A stretch of 64,000 nucleotides of DNA from Streptomyces sp. 846.5 (GTDB lineage Bacteria > Actinomycetota > Actinomycetes > Streptomycetales > Streptomycetaceae): positions 2,310,555 through 2,374,554 of the forward strand of contig NZ_SOBN01000001.1 in assembly GCF_004365705.1 (NCBI RefSeq), given 5' to 3'. Under the pieces are notes generated by a model. The model was given only the letters and a program-made list of their open reading frames with translations. It was not told the DNA's origin and searched no databases. Below are positions 30,082 to 38,409 of the stretch, piece by piece. The stretch's first letter is position 1; each line of letters opens with the position of its first letter. The position numbers and the translations under genes were made by a program.

Positions 30082-32640
30082 TCAGAGCCGGGGGTCGACC
30101 GGCTCCGACTCCAGGGCCAGGACCGCGAAGACGGCCTCGTGGACCCGCCACAGCGGCTCGTTCGCGGCGAGGCGGTCCAGGGCCTCCAGGCCGAGGGCGT
30201 ACTCGCGCAGGGCCAGCGAGCGCTTGTGGCCCAGGGCGCGCGAGCGCAACCGGTCCAGATTGGCCGGAAGGGTGTAGTCGGGGCCGTAGATGATCCGCAG
30301 ATACTCGCGGCCCCTGACCTTGACCCCCGGCTGCACCAGCCGCCCGCCCTCGGGGCGCACCAGCGAGGCCAGCGGCTTGACCACCATGCCCTCTCCCCCG
30401 GCCGCCGTCAGCTCCTCCCACCAGCGCACGGCGGCGGCGACGGACTGCTCGTCCGCGGTGTCCACCAGCAGCCGTCCGGTGCGCCTGAGCAGACCGGAGG
30501 CGTCGGCGTCGACCAGGGCGTCGATCCAGGCGAGGTGCTGGTCGTGCGGGCGGATGGCCAGGTCGGCGCCCTCGGCGGCGAGGATCTGGAACGGGGCCAG
30601 CTTGATCCCGTCCAGGCCCTGCACCGGCCAGCAGTACTGCCGGTACGCCTCGGTGAAGGCGGCGGCGTCGGCCCGGCGCGCGGACTGGCGGGCCGTCAGC
30701 TCGTCGGTGTCGACGCCCCGGGCCCGGGCCGCCGCCAGCGCGGCCAGGGCAGCGGGCAGCGCCGTCCCGGCGGCCGCGCCGACCGCCGCGTACTGGCGCT
30801 TGAGCAGGCCCACGGCCTTCAGCGACCAGGGCATCAGCTCGGCGTCCAGCAGCAGCCAGTCGCTGCCGAGCTCGTCGAACAGACCGGCCGCGACCGCGGC
30901 CGAGCGCAGCCGGTCCAGGATCGCCGAGGTCAGCGCCTCGTCGTCGAGGAAGGCCCGCCCGGTGCGGGTCCAGATGGCACCGCCGGTGGCGACGCCGAAG
31001 CGCTTCTCCAGAGCGGCGGCGTCGGCGCCCAGCAGGACGACGGCGCGCGAGCCCATGTGTTTCTCCTCGCACACCACCTGACGCACCCCGTCCGCGAGGA
31101 AGCCGGCGAAGGCCTCCTCGGGGTGCTCCAGGTAGCCGTCGCGACGGGAGGTCGCGACGGGGGCCATGGTCGGCGGCAGGTAGGCGAGCAGCCGCGGGTC
31201 CAGCGCGAAGCGGCTCATCACCTCCAGCGCCGCGGCGGCGTTCTCCTCCTTGACGGCGACCCGGCCGTGGTGGGCCGTCTCGACGATCCGACGGCCCTGG
31301 ACGTCGCTGAGGGCCAGGGGACGTCCCTCGCGAGCCCCGGGGGCGTCGGTGATCAGCGGGCGGACCGGCTCGTACCAGACCTGCTCGGCCTCGACCTGGA
31401 CCAGCTCGCGCTCGGGGTAGCGCAGCGCCGTCATGGTGCCGCCGAAGACCGCGCCGGTGTCCAGGCAGATGGTGTTGTTGACGAAGCTCGCGGTGGGGGT
31501 CGGGGTGTGGCCGTAGACGACCAGGGCGCGGCCCCGGTACTCCTCGGCCCACGGGTAGCGCACGGGCAGGCCGTACTCGTCGGTCTCGCCGGTGGTGTCC
31601 CCGTACAGGGCGTGCGAGCGCACCCGGCCCGAGGTGCGGCCGTGGTACTTCTCGGGCAGCCCGGCATGGCAGACCACCAGCCTGCCGTCGTCCAGCAGGT
31701 AGTGGCTGACCAGTCCGTCGATGAAGGAACGGACCCCGGTGACGAACTCGGCCGGCTCGGCGGCCAGCTGGTCCAGGGACTCCTGAAGGCCGTGGCTGAC
31801 CGTCACCTTCCGCCCGGCCAGCGCCCGGCCGAGCTTGTTCTCGTGGTTGCCCGGCACGCACAGCGCGTGCCCGGCCGCGACCATGCCCATGACCAGGCGC
31901 AGCACCCCGGGGGTGTCCGGGCCGCGGTCGACCAGGTCGCCGACGAACACCGCGGTACGGCCCTGCGGGTGCACGGCGTCCACGGCACGGCCCTCGGCGT
32001 CACGGGCGACCTCGTAGCCGAGCCGGCCGAGCAGGGTGACCAGCTCGGAGCGGCAGCCGTGGATGTCGCCGACGATGTCAAAGGGTCCACTGAGGTGCCG
32101 CAGGTCGTTGTAGCGCTTCTCCAGGACGATCTCGGCGGCCTCCACCTCGGCCACCCCGCGCAGCAGGTGGACCTTGCGGAAGCCCTCGCGCTCCAGGAAC
32201 CTCAGCGAGCGGCGCAGCTCCCGCTGCTGACGGGGGATCACATGCGGGCTGAAGCCGGCGCGGTCCGGACGCAGGGCGTTGCGCTGGGCGCAGACGCTCT
32301 CGGGGACGTCCAGCACGATGGCGATCGGCAGCACGTCGTACTCACGGGCCAGGTTGACCAGGTGGCGCCGGGACTCCGGCTGCACATTGGTGGCGTCTAC
32401 GACGGTGAGGCGGCCGGCGGCCAGGCGCTTTCCGGCGATGTAGTGCAGGACGTCGAAGGCGTCCTTGGTCGCCGACTGGTCGTTGTCGTCGTCGGAGACC
32501 AGGCCGCGGCAGGTGTCGGAGGACAGCACCTCGGTGGGCAGGAAGTGCCGCGCGGCGAAGCTGGACTTGCCGGAGCCGGTGCTGCCGACCAGGACCACCA
32601 GGGAGAGGTCGGGGACGGGGAGCTGACGCTTGTCGCTCAT
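30082..32640 (-). CDS. pnkp: Polynucleotide kinase-phosphatase-ligase Pnkp (RNA repair)
   Basis: 852 residues from ATG 32640, which overlaps the Hen1 stop by 4 nt. Three catalytic modules in order: 5'-OH polynucleotide kinase with P-loop GSTGSGKSS at 19-27; calcineurin-like 2',3'-phosphatase with GDIHG near 188, GDLVDRGP and GNHE near 262; and C-terminal ligase-type adenylyltransferase with the lysine motif EEKHMGSR near 526. This is the full-length bacterial Pnkp layout (about 870 residues in Clostridium thermocellum). It heals both ends of a cleaved RNA and, when bound to Hen1, seals them. Because the ligase module is intact, the separate Rnl subunit found in some systems is not needed. Confidence 0.95.
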   Translation of the reverse strand: MSDKRQLPVPDLSLVVLVGSTGSGKSSFAARHFLPTEVLSSDTCRGLVSDDDNDQSATKDAFDVLHYIAGKRLAAGRLTVVDATNVQPESRRHLVNLAREYDVLPIAIVLDVPESVCAQRNALRPDRAGFSPHVIPRQQRELRRSLRFLEREGFRKVHLLRGVAEVEAAEIVLEKRYNDLRHLSGPFDIVGDIHGCRSELVTLLGRLGYEVARDAEGRAVDAVHPQGRTAVFVGDLVDRGPDTPGVLRLVMGMVAAGHALCVPGNHENKLGRALAGRKVTVSHGLQESLDQLAAEPAEFVTGVRSFIDGLVSHYLLDDGRLVVCHAGLPEKYHGRTSGRVRSHALYGDTTGETDEYGLPVRYPWAEEYRGRALVVYGHTPTPTASFVNNTICLDTGAVFGGTMTALRYPERELVQVEAEQVWYEPVRPLITDAPGAREGRPLALSDVQGRRIVETAHHGRVAVKEENAAAALEVMSRFALDPRLLAYLPPTMAPVATSRRDGYLEHPEEAFAGFLADGVRQVVCEEKHMGSRAVVLLGADAAALEKRFGVATGGAIWTRTGRAFLDDEALTSAILDRLRSAAVAAGLFDELGSDWLLLDAELMPWSLKAVGLLKRQYAAVGAAAGTALPAALAALAAARARGVDTDELTARQSARRADAAAFTEAYRQYCWPVQGLDGIKLAPFQILAAEGADLAIRPHDQHLAWIDALVDADASGLLRRTGRLLVDTADEQSVAAAVRWWEELTAAGGEGMVVKPLASLVRPEGGRLVQPGVKVRGREYLRIIYGPDYTLPANLDRLRSRALGHKRSLALREYALGLEALDRLAANEPLWRVHEAVFAVLALESEPVDPRL

Positions 32641-34136
32641 CGGTTCGCTGCTTCCTGCGCTTGCTGCGGCTCGTCGGTGCGGGTGCGGGTGAAGGTGGCG
32701 AGCTGGGTCGGCGGGCCGACCTCGGGGTCGTCGGGGCCGACCGGTGCGAAGGTGACGCCGTAGCCGTAGCCGTCGGCGACCTGCTCGGCCCAGGCCCGGA
32801 ACTGGGCCCGGTCCCACTCGAAGCGGTGGTCCGGGTGGCGGACATGACCGGCCGGGAGCGACTCCCAGCGGACGTTGTACTCCGCGTTGGGGGTGGTCAC
32901 CACGACCGTGCCGGGGCGCGCGGCGCCGAACACCGCGTACTCCAGGGCAGGCAGGCGCGGCGGGTCGACGTGCTCGACGACCTCGGCGAGGACGGCGGCG
33001 TCATAGCCGGTCAGCCTGGCGTCGGTGTAGGTGAGAGCGCCCTGGACCAGGCGGACGCGGGCGGCCTGGCGCTCGGACAGCCGGTCCAGGTGCAGCCGAC
33101 GCGAGGCGATGCCGAGGGCGCGCGAGGACACGTCCACGCCCAGGATCTCGGTGATCCGGGACTCCTTGAGCAGAGCGGCGACCAGGCTTCCCTCGCCGCA
33201 GCCCAGGTCCACCACCCGGGTCGCCCCGGCGGCGCGCAGCGCCTCGACGATGGCGGCGCGGCGCTGGACCGCGAGCGGGGTCGGCTTCTCCTCGGCCGCC
33301 TCCTCGGTCTCCTGCTCGGGGACGGCGTTGTCGATCTCCGCCAGCTCGCGGTCGTCGGCCTCGGCGAGACGGGCCAGCTCCAGCTGCTCCATCGCGCTGC
33401 GGGCCAGCGACCAGCGGCGGGCCAGGTACCGACGGGTGATCAGGGCCAGTTCGGGGTGCGTAGCCAGCCAGCCCTCTCCGACCCGGAGCAGCTTGTCGAC
33501 CTCGTCCGGGGCGACCCAGTAGTGCTTGGAGTCGTCCAGCACCGGCAGCAGGACGTAGAGCTGGTTGAGCGCGTCGGCCAGTCGCAGCGTGCCGGTCAGC
33601 TCCAGGCTGACGTAGCGGGAGTCGCCCCAGTCGGGGAAGGCCGGGTCGAGCGGGATCGGCTCGGCCCGCACCTGCCAGCCCAGCGGCTCGAACAGCCGGC
33701 GCACCAGTTCGGGGCCGCCGTCCTGCCCGGCCTTGGCGGGCAGCACCGGAACGGTGATCGTCAGCGGCAGCGGAGCGGCGGCGAGCTCGGGGCGCTGGTC
33801 GCAGCGGCCCTTCATGGCGCTCTTGAACACTGCGCCGAGCGCGACCGCGAGCAGCGACGACGCGGCGTAGGGGCGGTCGTTGACGTACTGCGCCAGCGCG
33901 AAGTCGGGCGACCCGCCCCGCCCCTTGCCGCGGCCGCGCCGGACCAGACCCACCGGGTCGATCTCCAGCAGCAGCGCGGCCGTGCAGCGCTCGTCCCCGG
34001 CCTCGGGGTAGAAGACATGCGCGAGGCCGTGCGAGGTGGGGAACGACTGGGCCTTGCCCGGGTGCTTGTGCAGCAGAAAGCCCAGGTCGGAGGCGGGTCG
34101 CTCGGGGGCGCCGGTGGTGCTGATCGTCAGGAACAC
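32637..34136 (-). CDS. hen1: Hen1 3'-terminal RNA ribose 2'-O-methyltransferase
   Basis: 499 residues from GTG 34136. The N-terminal half (about 1-240) is the bacterial Hen1 domain that activates and partners Pnkp; an acidic linker (EQETEEAAEEKP) follows; the C-terminal half is a SAM methyltransferase with VVDLGCGEGS near 308, EVVEHVDPPR near 385 and HPDHRFEW near 433, giving the E-x-x-E-H and distant His metal ligands of Hen1. It 2'-O-methylates the 3' end of the 5' RNA fragment before ligation, so repaired RNA resists recleavage by the same ribotoxin. Overlap with pnkp means one transcript and coupled translation. Slightly longer than the clostridial enzyme. Confidence 0.95.
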   Translation of the reverse strand: MFLTISTTGAPERPASDLGFLLHKHPGKAQSFPTSHGLAHVFYPEAGDERCTAALLLEIDPVGLVRRGRGKGRGGSPDFALAQYVNDRPYAASSLLAVALGAVFKSAMKGRCDQRPELAAAPLPLTITVPVLPAKAGQDGGPELVRRLFEPLGWQVRAEPIPLDPAFPDWGDSRYVSLELTGTLRLADALNQLYVLLPVLDDSKHYWVAPDEVDKLLRVGEGWLATHPELALITRRYLARRWSLARSAMEQLELARLAEADDRELAEIDNAVPEQETEEAAEEKPTPLAVQRRAAIVEALRAAGATRVVDLGCGEGSLVAALLKESRITEILGVDVSSRALGIASRRLHLDRLSERQAARVRLVQGALTYTDARLTGYDAAVLAEVVEHVDPPRLPALEYAVFGAARPGTVVVTTPNAEYNVRWESLPAGHVRHPDHRFEWDRAQFRAWAEQVADGYGYGVTFAPVGPDDPEVGPPTQLATFTRTRTDEPQQAQEAANR

Positions 34137-34183
34137 ACGGCCGAGTATCGCCTTCCTGGACGGCCGGTCGCACCCCTATTTGC

Positions 34184-35113
34184 TCAGGCCTGTGCTGTCT
34201 CGACGGTCGTCGGCCTGGCGCGGAGGCGGCGGAGCATGCGGGGGTCCTCGAAGCCGACGGTGCGGGCGGCGTGGTCCACGGTGGAGCCGTGGGAGATGAG
34301 GTGTTCGGCCCGTTCCAGGCGCAGTGTCTGCTGGTAGCGCAGCGGGGTGAGGCCGGTGGCGCGGGTGAAGAGGCGGGTGAGGGTGCGGTCGCTGACGCCG
34401 ACTGCGGCGGCCAGGTCGGCCAGCGGGAGCCGGGAGTCGTAGCGGCTGTCGATGACGTCCTGGGCGCGGTGGACCGTGTCGTCCAGGTGCGAACGGTGCC
34501 GCAGCATCGCGCTGTGCTGCTGCTCATGTCCGTTGCGGCGGGCGTAGACGACCATGTCCCTGGCGATCTGGGCCGCCGCGGCCGGGCCGTGGCGCTGGGC
34601 CACCAGGTAGAGGGCGAGGTCGATGCCGCTGGCGATGCCGGCGGAGGTCACCACCCGGTCGTCCAGGGTGAACAGGACGTCGCGGACCACGATCGCCCGA
34701 CGGTAGCGGGCGGCCAGCTGCTCCTGGAGGTCGTGGTGGGTGGTGCAGCGGCGGCCGTCCAGCAGTCCGGCCCGGCCGAGGGCGTCCGCGCCGGCGCAGA
34801 CGCTGGCGACGGTGCCGCCGGCGGCATGGTGCTCGCGCAGCCTGCACAGCGCGTCCGGGCCGAGCACGGACTCCTGCTCCAGGGAGAGCGAGCGCCAACC
34901 CGGGACCAGCAGCAGATCGTCCTGCTCCAGCTCCGGCCAGTCGGTGTCGGCCTGCAGCGGGATGCCCTGGGCGCTGGTGACCACCGGCTGTTCGGCCACG
35001 TACCCGAGGGTGTAGTCGTGGCCGAAGTCGGCGGCGGTGGAGAAGACCTGGGCGGGCCCGGCAAGGTCGAGCAGGTGCACGCCGGGCACCAGCAGGAAGA
35101 CGACGCGGCTCAT
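34184..35113 (-). CDS. GlxA family transcriptional regulator (DJ-1/PfpI plus AraC HTH)
   Basis: 309 residues from ATG 35113. N-terminal DJ-1/PfpI class I glutamine amidotransferase-like domain (about 1-180) with the nucleophile-elbow-like SVCAGADALGRAG near residue 110, then a C-terminal AraC DNA-binding domain with two helix-turn-helix motifs (LPLADLAAAVGVSDRTLTRLF and the following LRLERAEHLI). Such regulators sense small molecules through the N-terminal domain and often govern amino-acid or amine catabolism. Its start is 10 nt after the stop of an isochorismatase-like hydrolase gene on the same strand, so the two form an operon. Confidence 0.9.
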   Translation of the reverse strand: MSRVVFLLVPGVHLLDLAGPAQVFSTAADFGHDYTLGYVAEQPVVTSAQGIPLQADTDWPELEQDDLLLVPGWRSLSLEQESVLGPDALCRLREHHAAGGTVASVCAGADALGRAGLLDGRRCTTHHDLQEQLAARYRRAIVVRDVLFTLDDRVVTSAGIASGIDLALYLVAQRHGPAAAAQIARDMVVYARRNGHEQQHSAMLRHRSHLDDTVHRAQDVIDSRYDSRLPLADLAAAVGVSDRTLTRLFTRATGLTPLRYQQTLRLERAEHLISHGSTVDHAARTVGFEDPRMLRRLRARPTTVETAQA

Positions 35114-35123
35114 GATGGGCCCA

Positions 35124-35684
35124 TCATCCCTGGTCGGCCGCCTGGGCTTCCAGCTCGTCCACGGTGGCGATGGTGGCGAAGCGGTCGGCGAGCACGAACT
35201 CGGTGCGCTGGACCAGCTCCTCGGCGCTGAGGGTGACCCCGTTGCGGGTGATCGGGCTGGTGGAGGTGGCGTCGGAGACGAAGGTGACCCGGTAGCCGAG
35301 GTCACTGGCGACCCTGGTGGTGGTCTCCACGCACTGCTCGGTTCGGATGCCGCAGGTGACCAGCTCGGTGATGCCCCGCTCCATCAGCTGCTGCTGCAGA
35401 TTGGTCGTGGTGAACGCATTGTGGGAGGTCTTGTAAACCGTCAGGTCGCCGTCCTGGTGGTCCAGCTCCTCCAGCAGCCGGACATGGCCGAGCGCCGGGT
35501 CGAACACGGTGTCGGAGCCGGGTTCGGAGTGCAGCACCCAGACCACCGTGTCACCGGCGGACCTGGCCAGCGAGACCAGTCGGTTGACCGGCTCGGCAAT
35601 CTTGGGGTTGTAGCTCTCGACCCACTCCGGAGTGCGGGCGCGGAAGGATTCCTGGACGTCGATGACAATCAGTGCTCGGCTCAT
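35124..35684 (-). CDS. Isochorismatase-family cysteine hydrolase
   Basis: 186 residues from ATG 35684. The catalytic triad is visible: Asp8 (VIDVQESF), Lys near 85 (VYKTSHNAF) and Cys near 117 ([11 protein letters not shown]), with the cis-peptide region before it. These enzymes hydrolyse amides or vinyl ethers such as nicotinamide, N-carbamoylsarcosine or isochorismate. No siderophore genes are nearby, so isochorismate is unlikely; the pairing with a GlxA-type regulator suggests an amide or ureide substrate. Divergent from dapD with 140 bp between starts. Confidence 0.88.
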   Translation of the reverse strand: MSRALIVIDVQESFRARTPEWVESYNPKIAEPVNRLVSLARSAGDTVVWVLHSEPGSDTVFDPALGHVRLLEELDHQDGDLTVYKTSHNAFTTTNLQQQLMERGITELVTCGIRTEQCVETTTRVASDLGYRVTFVSDATSTSPITRNGVTLSAEELVQRTEFVLADRFATIATVDELEAQAADQG

Positions 35685-35824
35685 GGACCCAAGTCTGTCC
35701 TGGTCAGGGTGGTGCGACCAGACCCGATCGAGTCCCGGGGCGGACCGATCCGGTCACGCCGACGGCGCTGTCCGCGCAGCGGTACGGTTGCGCGGCCCGT
35801 CGGGCGATTCGTTACCGTGACGGG

Positions 35825-36817
35825 GTGACGAACGAATCCGCTTCCCCCTCCCCCCGTGGCGCCGTGGCCGCAGGCCTGGCCACCATCGCCGACGACGGCA
35901 CTGTGCTGGACACCTGGTTTCCCGCTCCCTCACTGACCTCGGAACCCGGACCGGCCGGCACGGTGCGGCTGTCCGCCGGCGAGGCCGCCGCCGAGCTCGG
36001 TGCCGGCGTGGCCGGCGCCCTGCGCAAGGACCCGCGCCGCGGCGTGGAGGTCGTCGCGGTTCGGACCGTGATCGCCTCCCTGGACGAGAAGCCGCTGGAC
36101 ACGCACGACGCCTATCTGCGCCTGCACCTGCTCAGCCACCGCCTGGTGCGGCCGCACGGCCAGAACCTGGACGGCCTGTTCGCGCTGCTCGCCAATGTCG
36201 CCTGGACCAGCATCGGCCCGGTGCCGGTGGACAACGTCGAGACCGCGCGGCTCGCGGTCCGCGCCGAGGGCGGCCAGCTCGCGGTCTACGGCCTCGACAA
36301 GTTCCCCAGGATGACGGACTACGTGGCGCCGAGCGGGGTGCGCATCGCCCACGCCGACCGGGTCCGCCTGGGCGCCCATCTCGCGGTCGGCACCACGGTG
36401 ATGCACGAGGGCTTCGTCAACTTCAACGCCGGCACCCTGGGCACGTCCATGGTGGAGGGACGGATCTCGGCCGGTGTGGTCGTCGGCGACCACAGCGACA
36501 TCGGCGGCGGCTCCTCGATCATGGGCACCCTCTCCGGCGGCGGCAAGCAGGTCGTGTCGGTGGGCGAGCGCTGCCTGCTGGGCGCCAACGCCGGTATCGG
36601 CATCTCGCTGGGCAACGACTGCGTGGTCGAGGCCGGGCTCTATGTGACCGCCGGGACCAGGCTCACCCTCCCGGACGGCAAGGTCGCCAAGGCCGTGGAA
36701 CTGTCCGGGCAGGACAACCTGCTGTTCCGCCGCAACTCGCAGACCGGCGCGGTCGAGGTCATCGCCCGTTCCGGCTCCTGGGGCGGTCTCAACGCCGAGT
36801 TGCACGCGCACAACTGA
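35825..36817 (+). CDS. dapD: Tetrahydrodipicolinate N-succinyltransferase
   Basis: 330 residues from GTG 35825. N-terminal alpha/beta domain, then a left-handed parallel beta-helix of hexapeptide repeats ([32 protein letters not shown]), including the [11 protein letters not shown] motif with the catalytic Glu region of actinobacterial DapD, and a C-terminal extension. It succinylates tetrahydrodipicolinate in the succinylase branch of lysine and meso-diaminopimelate synthesis, needed for peptidoglycan. Stands alone on the plus strand and ends at a hairpin at 36835-36862. Confidence 0.95.
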   Translation: MTNESASPSPRGAVAAGLATIADDGTVLDTWFPAPSLTSEPGPAGTVRLSAGEAAAELGAGVAGALRKDPRRGVEVVAVRTVIASLDEKPLDTHDAYLRLHLLSHRLVRPHGQNLDGLFALLANVAWTSIGPVPVDNVETARLAVRAEGGQLAVYGLDKFPRMTDYVAPSGVRIAHADRVRLGAHLAVGTTVMHEGFVNFNAGTLGTSMVEGRISAGVVVGDHSDIGGGSSIMGTLSGGGKQVVSVGERCLLGANAGIGISLGNDCVVEAGLYVTAGTRLTLPDGKVAKAVELSGQDNLLFRRNSQTGAVEVIARSGSWGGLNAELHAHN

Positions 36818-36834
36818 CGTACCGGCGGACGCGG

Positions 36835-36862
36835 CGGCCCCTGGGGAATCCCTCGGGGGCCG
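36835..36862 (+). terminator. Hairpin terminator of dapD
   Basis: 7-bp stem CGGCCCC/GGGGCCG (36835-36841 and 36856-36862) with a 14-nt loop that can partly pair, 18 nt after the dapD stop. The rest of 36863-37145, about 280 bp up to the next small gene, shows no recognisable coding sequence; it should contain that gene's promoter. Confidence 0.5.
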
Positions 36863-37145
36863 TCGCCGTCTCCGCCGTCGCCCGGATCGAACCCCTGCTC
36901 GACGGGATCGGTCAGGTCCGGCTCGGAGCGGGCTCCGCATCCCCCGTGGGTGTGACGGTCAGTGACCGGGCTGCCGCGCGGCTCGTTTGCCCGCTCGGGA
37001 CCGGCAACTGCCCGCCGTCCTGTCCGCTGCACCCAGGAGGGGCGCGTCCACTCGGCCTCAACCGGCGGGTTCCGTCTCGGTGACGTTGACCACCTGCGGG
37101 TTGCGTGGGGGTTCGGGGGGTCGCTCCCCGAAGAATTGGAGCACC

Positions 37146-37325
37146 ATGTCCGAGGCATCCGTCGTACCGGAGGGCCAGAGCACCTCCTCCCCCGCGCCCG
37201 CCGCCCCGCAGAGCCTGCTCGCGCAGATGGAGCAGATGCTCGCCGCGCTCAACGCCGACCTGGTGCGCCTGGACGCCGACCTCCAGACGCCACCCCCGCA
37301 CGACGCAGACACACACCAGCCCTAG
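37146..37325 (+). CDS. Small hypothetical protein
   Basis: 59 residues from ATG 37146, with GGAG 7 nt upstream. Composition: a Ser/Pro/Ala-rich N-terminal segment, one amphipathic helix (SLLAQMEQMLAALNADLVRLDADL, heptad-like, possibly a coiled coil) and a Pro/His-rich tail. No family recognised. The good ribosome binding site and typical third-position G/C bias support it as real. It is convergent with the gene at 37352, 26 nt away. Confidence 0.5.
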   Translation: MSEASVVPEGQSTSSPAPAAPQSLLAQMEQMLAALNADLVRLDADLQTPPPHDADTHQP

Positions 37326-37351
37326 CAGGGCCAGTACGCCCGACACCGCGG

Positions 37352-37885
37352 TCATGACGCACCGCCTTCCCCCGGCTGCCAGTCGCCCACCGGCAGGAGT
37401 TCACGGCAGCCCGGGTCGACGGCGCGCAACAGCTGCGCGGCCAGATCCTGGCACTCGGCCACCGCGTCCACCGAGTCGATGCAGCGCCAGTACAGCTCCT
37501 GTTCGCCGGCGCCACAGGCGAGCACGATCAGGGCCTCGGCGGTCTCCTGGACCAGACGGCACAACTCGCGCAGCGTGACCGCGGTGTCGGTGAGCACGGT
37601 CAGCCGTTCGGCCCGATTGGGGCCGCCCCCGTCGTCCGGGGGCCGCCCCACGCAGACGGCCGCATGGCCCGCCGCCTCAGTCACGGCCCGGGCGATCCCG
37701 GCGGCGCCGCCGCTCCCGCAACCGCCGCCGTCCAGCAGCTCACGCTCCATCAGTTCGCGCGCCGCCACCGCGGCCACCGCCTCGACCAGGACGCAGGCCT
37801 GCCAGCACTCCGCCAGCACCTGCGGCACGCTCCGCGCCTCGGTCAGCCCGTGCCTGGTGGACTTGATCAGCTTCAGCGCGTCCAT
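37352..37885 (-). CDS. Hypothetical protein, possibly DUF6099 family
   Basis: 177 residues from ATG 37885. Mostly helical and Ala/Leu-rich, starting MDALKLIKSTRHGL followed by an LAECWQACVLVEAVAAVAA helix; a Gly-rich loop (about 53-61) with one Cys; further helices with ELCRLVQETAEALIVLA. The N-terminal pattern is like streptomycete proteins I associate with DUF6099, but I cannot confirm this. No enzymatic motif and no signal peptide. The 170 bp between it and the gene at 38056 contain a GACGGA-CTG-TCCGTC hairpin (37917-37931), perhaps in its leader. Confidence 0.6.
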   Translation of the reverse strand: MDALKLIKSTRHGLTEARSVPQVLAECWQACVLVEAVAAVAARELMERELLDGGGCGSGGAAGIARAVTEAAGHAAVCVGRPPDDGGGPNRAERLTVLTDTAVTLRELCRLVQETAEALIVLACGAGEQELYWRCIDSVDAVAECQDLAAQLLRAVDPGCRELLPVGDWQPGEGGAS

Positions 37886-38055
37886 GGCCGCGACCCCCTG
37901 GTGCTCCCGGTTCCTCCGACGGACTGTCCGTCAGGGGTCCAGCCTGGAACAGAAAGGGAACGGACCGACGCCGACGATCATCAGCTGTGGACAACTCGGG
38001 GGGTGTGCAGAACTCCGTCACCCTCAGGGGTGAGAGACGTCAGGGGCGACTGACG

Positions 38056-38409
38056 TCAGGAGCCGTCCAGCGGCGGGGTGGCGCCGGCCGGGAAGCGGTG
38101 CTCATTGCGCTCGATCTTCGCCGCCAGCGCCGCCAGCGGGTCGACCCCCAGCGCCGAGCAGAACTGCAGCAGATAGGCGAGCACATCGGCCACCTCGTCC
38201 TCGACCCGGTGCGCCCGCACCGGGTCCTCCATCACCGCAGCGGCCTGCTCCGGGGTCAGCCACTGGAAGATCTCCAGCAGTTCGGACGCCTCCACGCTGA
38301 GCGCCGCCACCAGGTTCTTCGGCGTGTGGTACTGCCCCCAGTCCCGTGCCGCGGCGAACTCGCGCAACCGCTGCTGGAGCAGCGGGACATCCAGTTGTCG
38401 ATCAGTCAT
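38056..38409 (-). CDS. MazG-like nucleotide pyrophosphohydrolase
   Basis: 117 residues from ATG 38409, overlapping the upstream ATPase gene by 8 nt. All-alpha NTP pyrophosphatase fold: VEASELLEIFQW supplies the E-x-x-E/D helix, and EDEVADVLAYLLQFC the second metal-binding helix. Length fits the single-domain MazG-like/dCTPase-type enzymes that hydrolyse house-cleaning or aberrant nucleotides. Coupled expression with an SMC/RecF-like ATPase suggests a shared task in nucleotide or DNA quality control, which is inference. Confidence 0.88.
   Translation of the reverse strand: MTDRQLDVPLLQQRLREFAAARDWGQYHTPKNLVAALSVEASELLEIFQWLTPEQAAAVMEDPVRAHRVEDEVADVLAYLLQFCSALGVDPLAALAAKIERNEHRFPAGATPPLDGS

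Noticed and set aside
36912..37355. 147-codon minus-strand frame over the dapD downstream region
   Set aside because: Conflicts with the better supported small plus-strand gene at 37146 that has a Shine-Dalgarno; no family resemblance.
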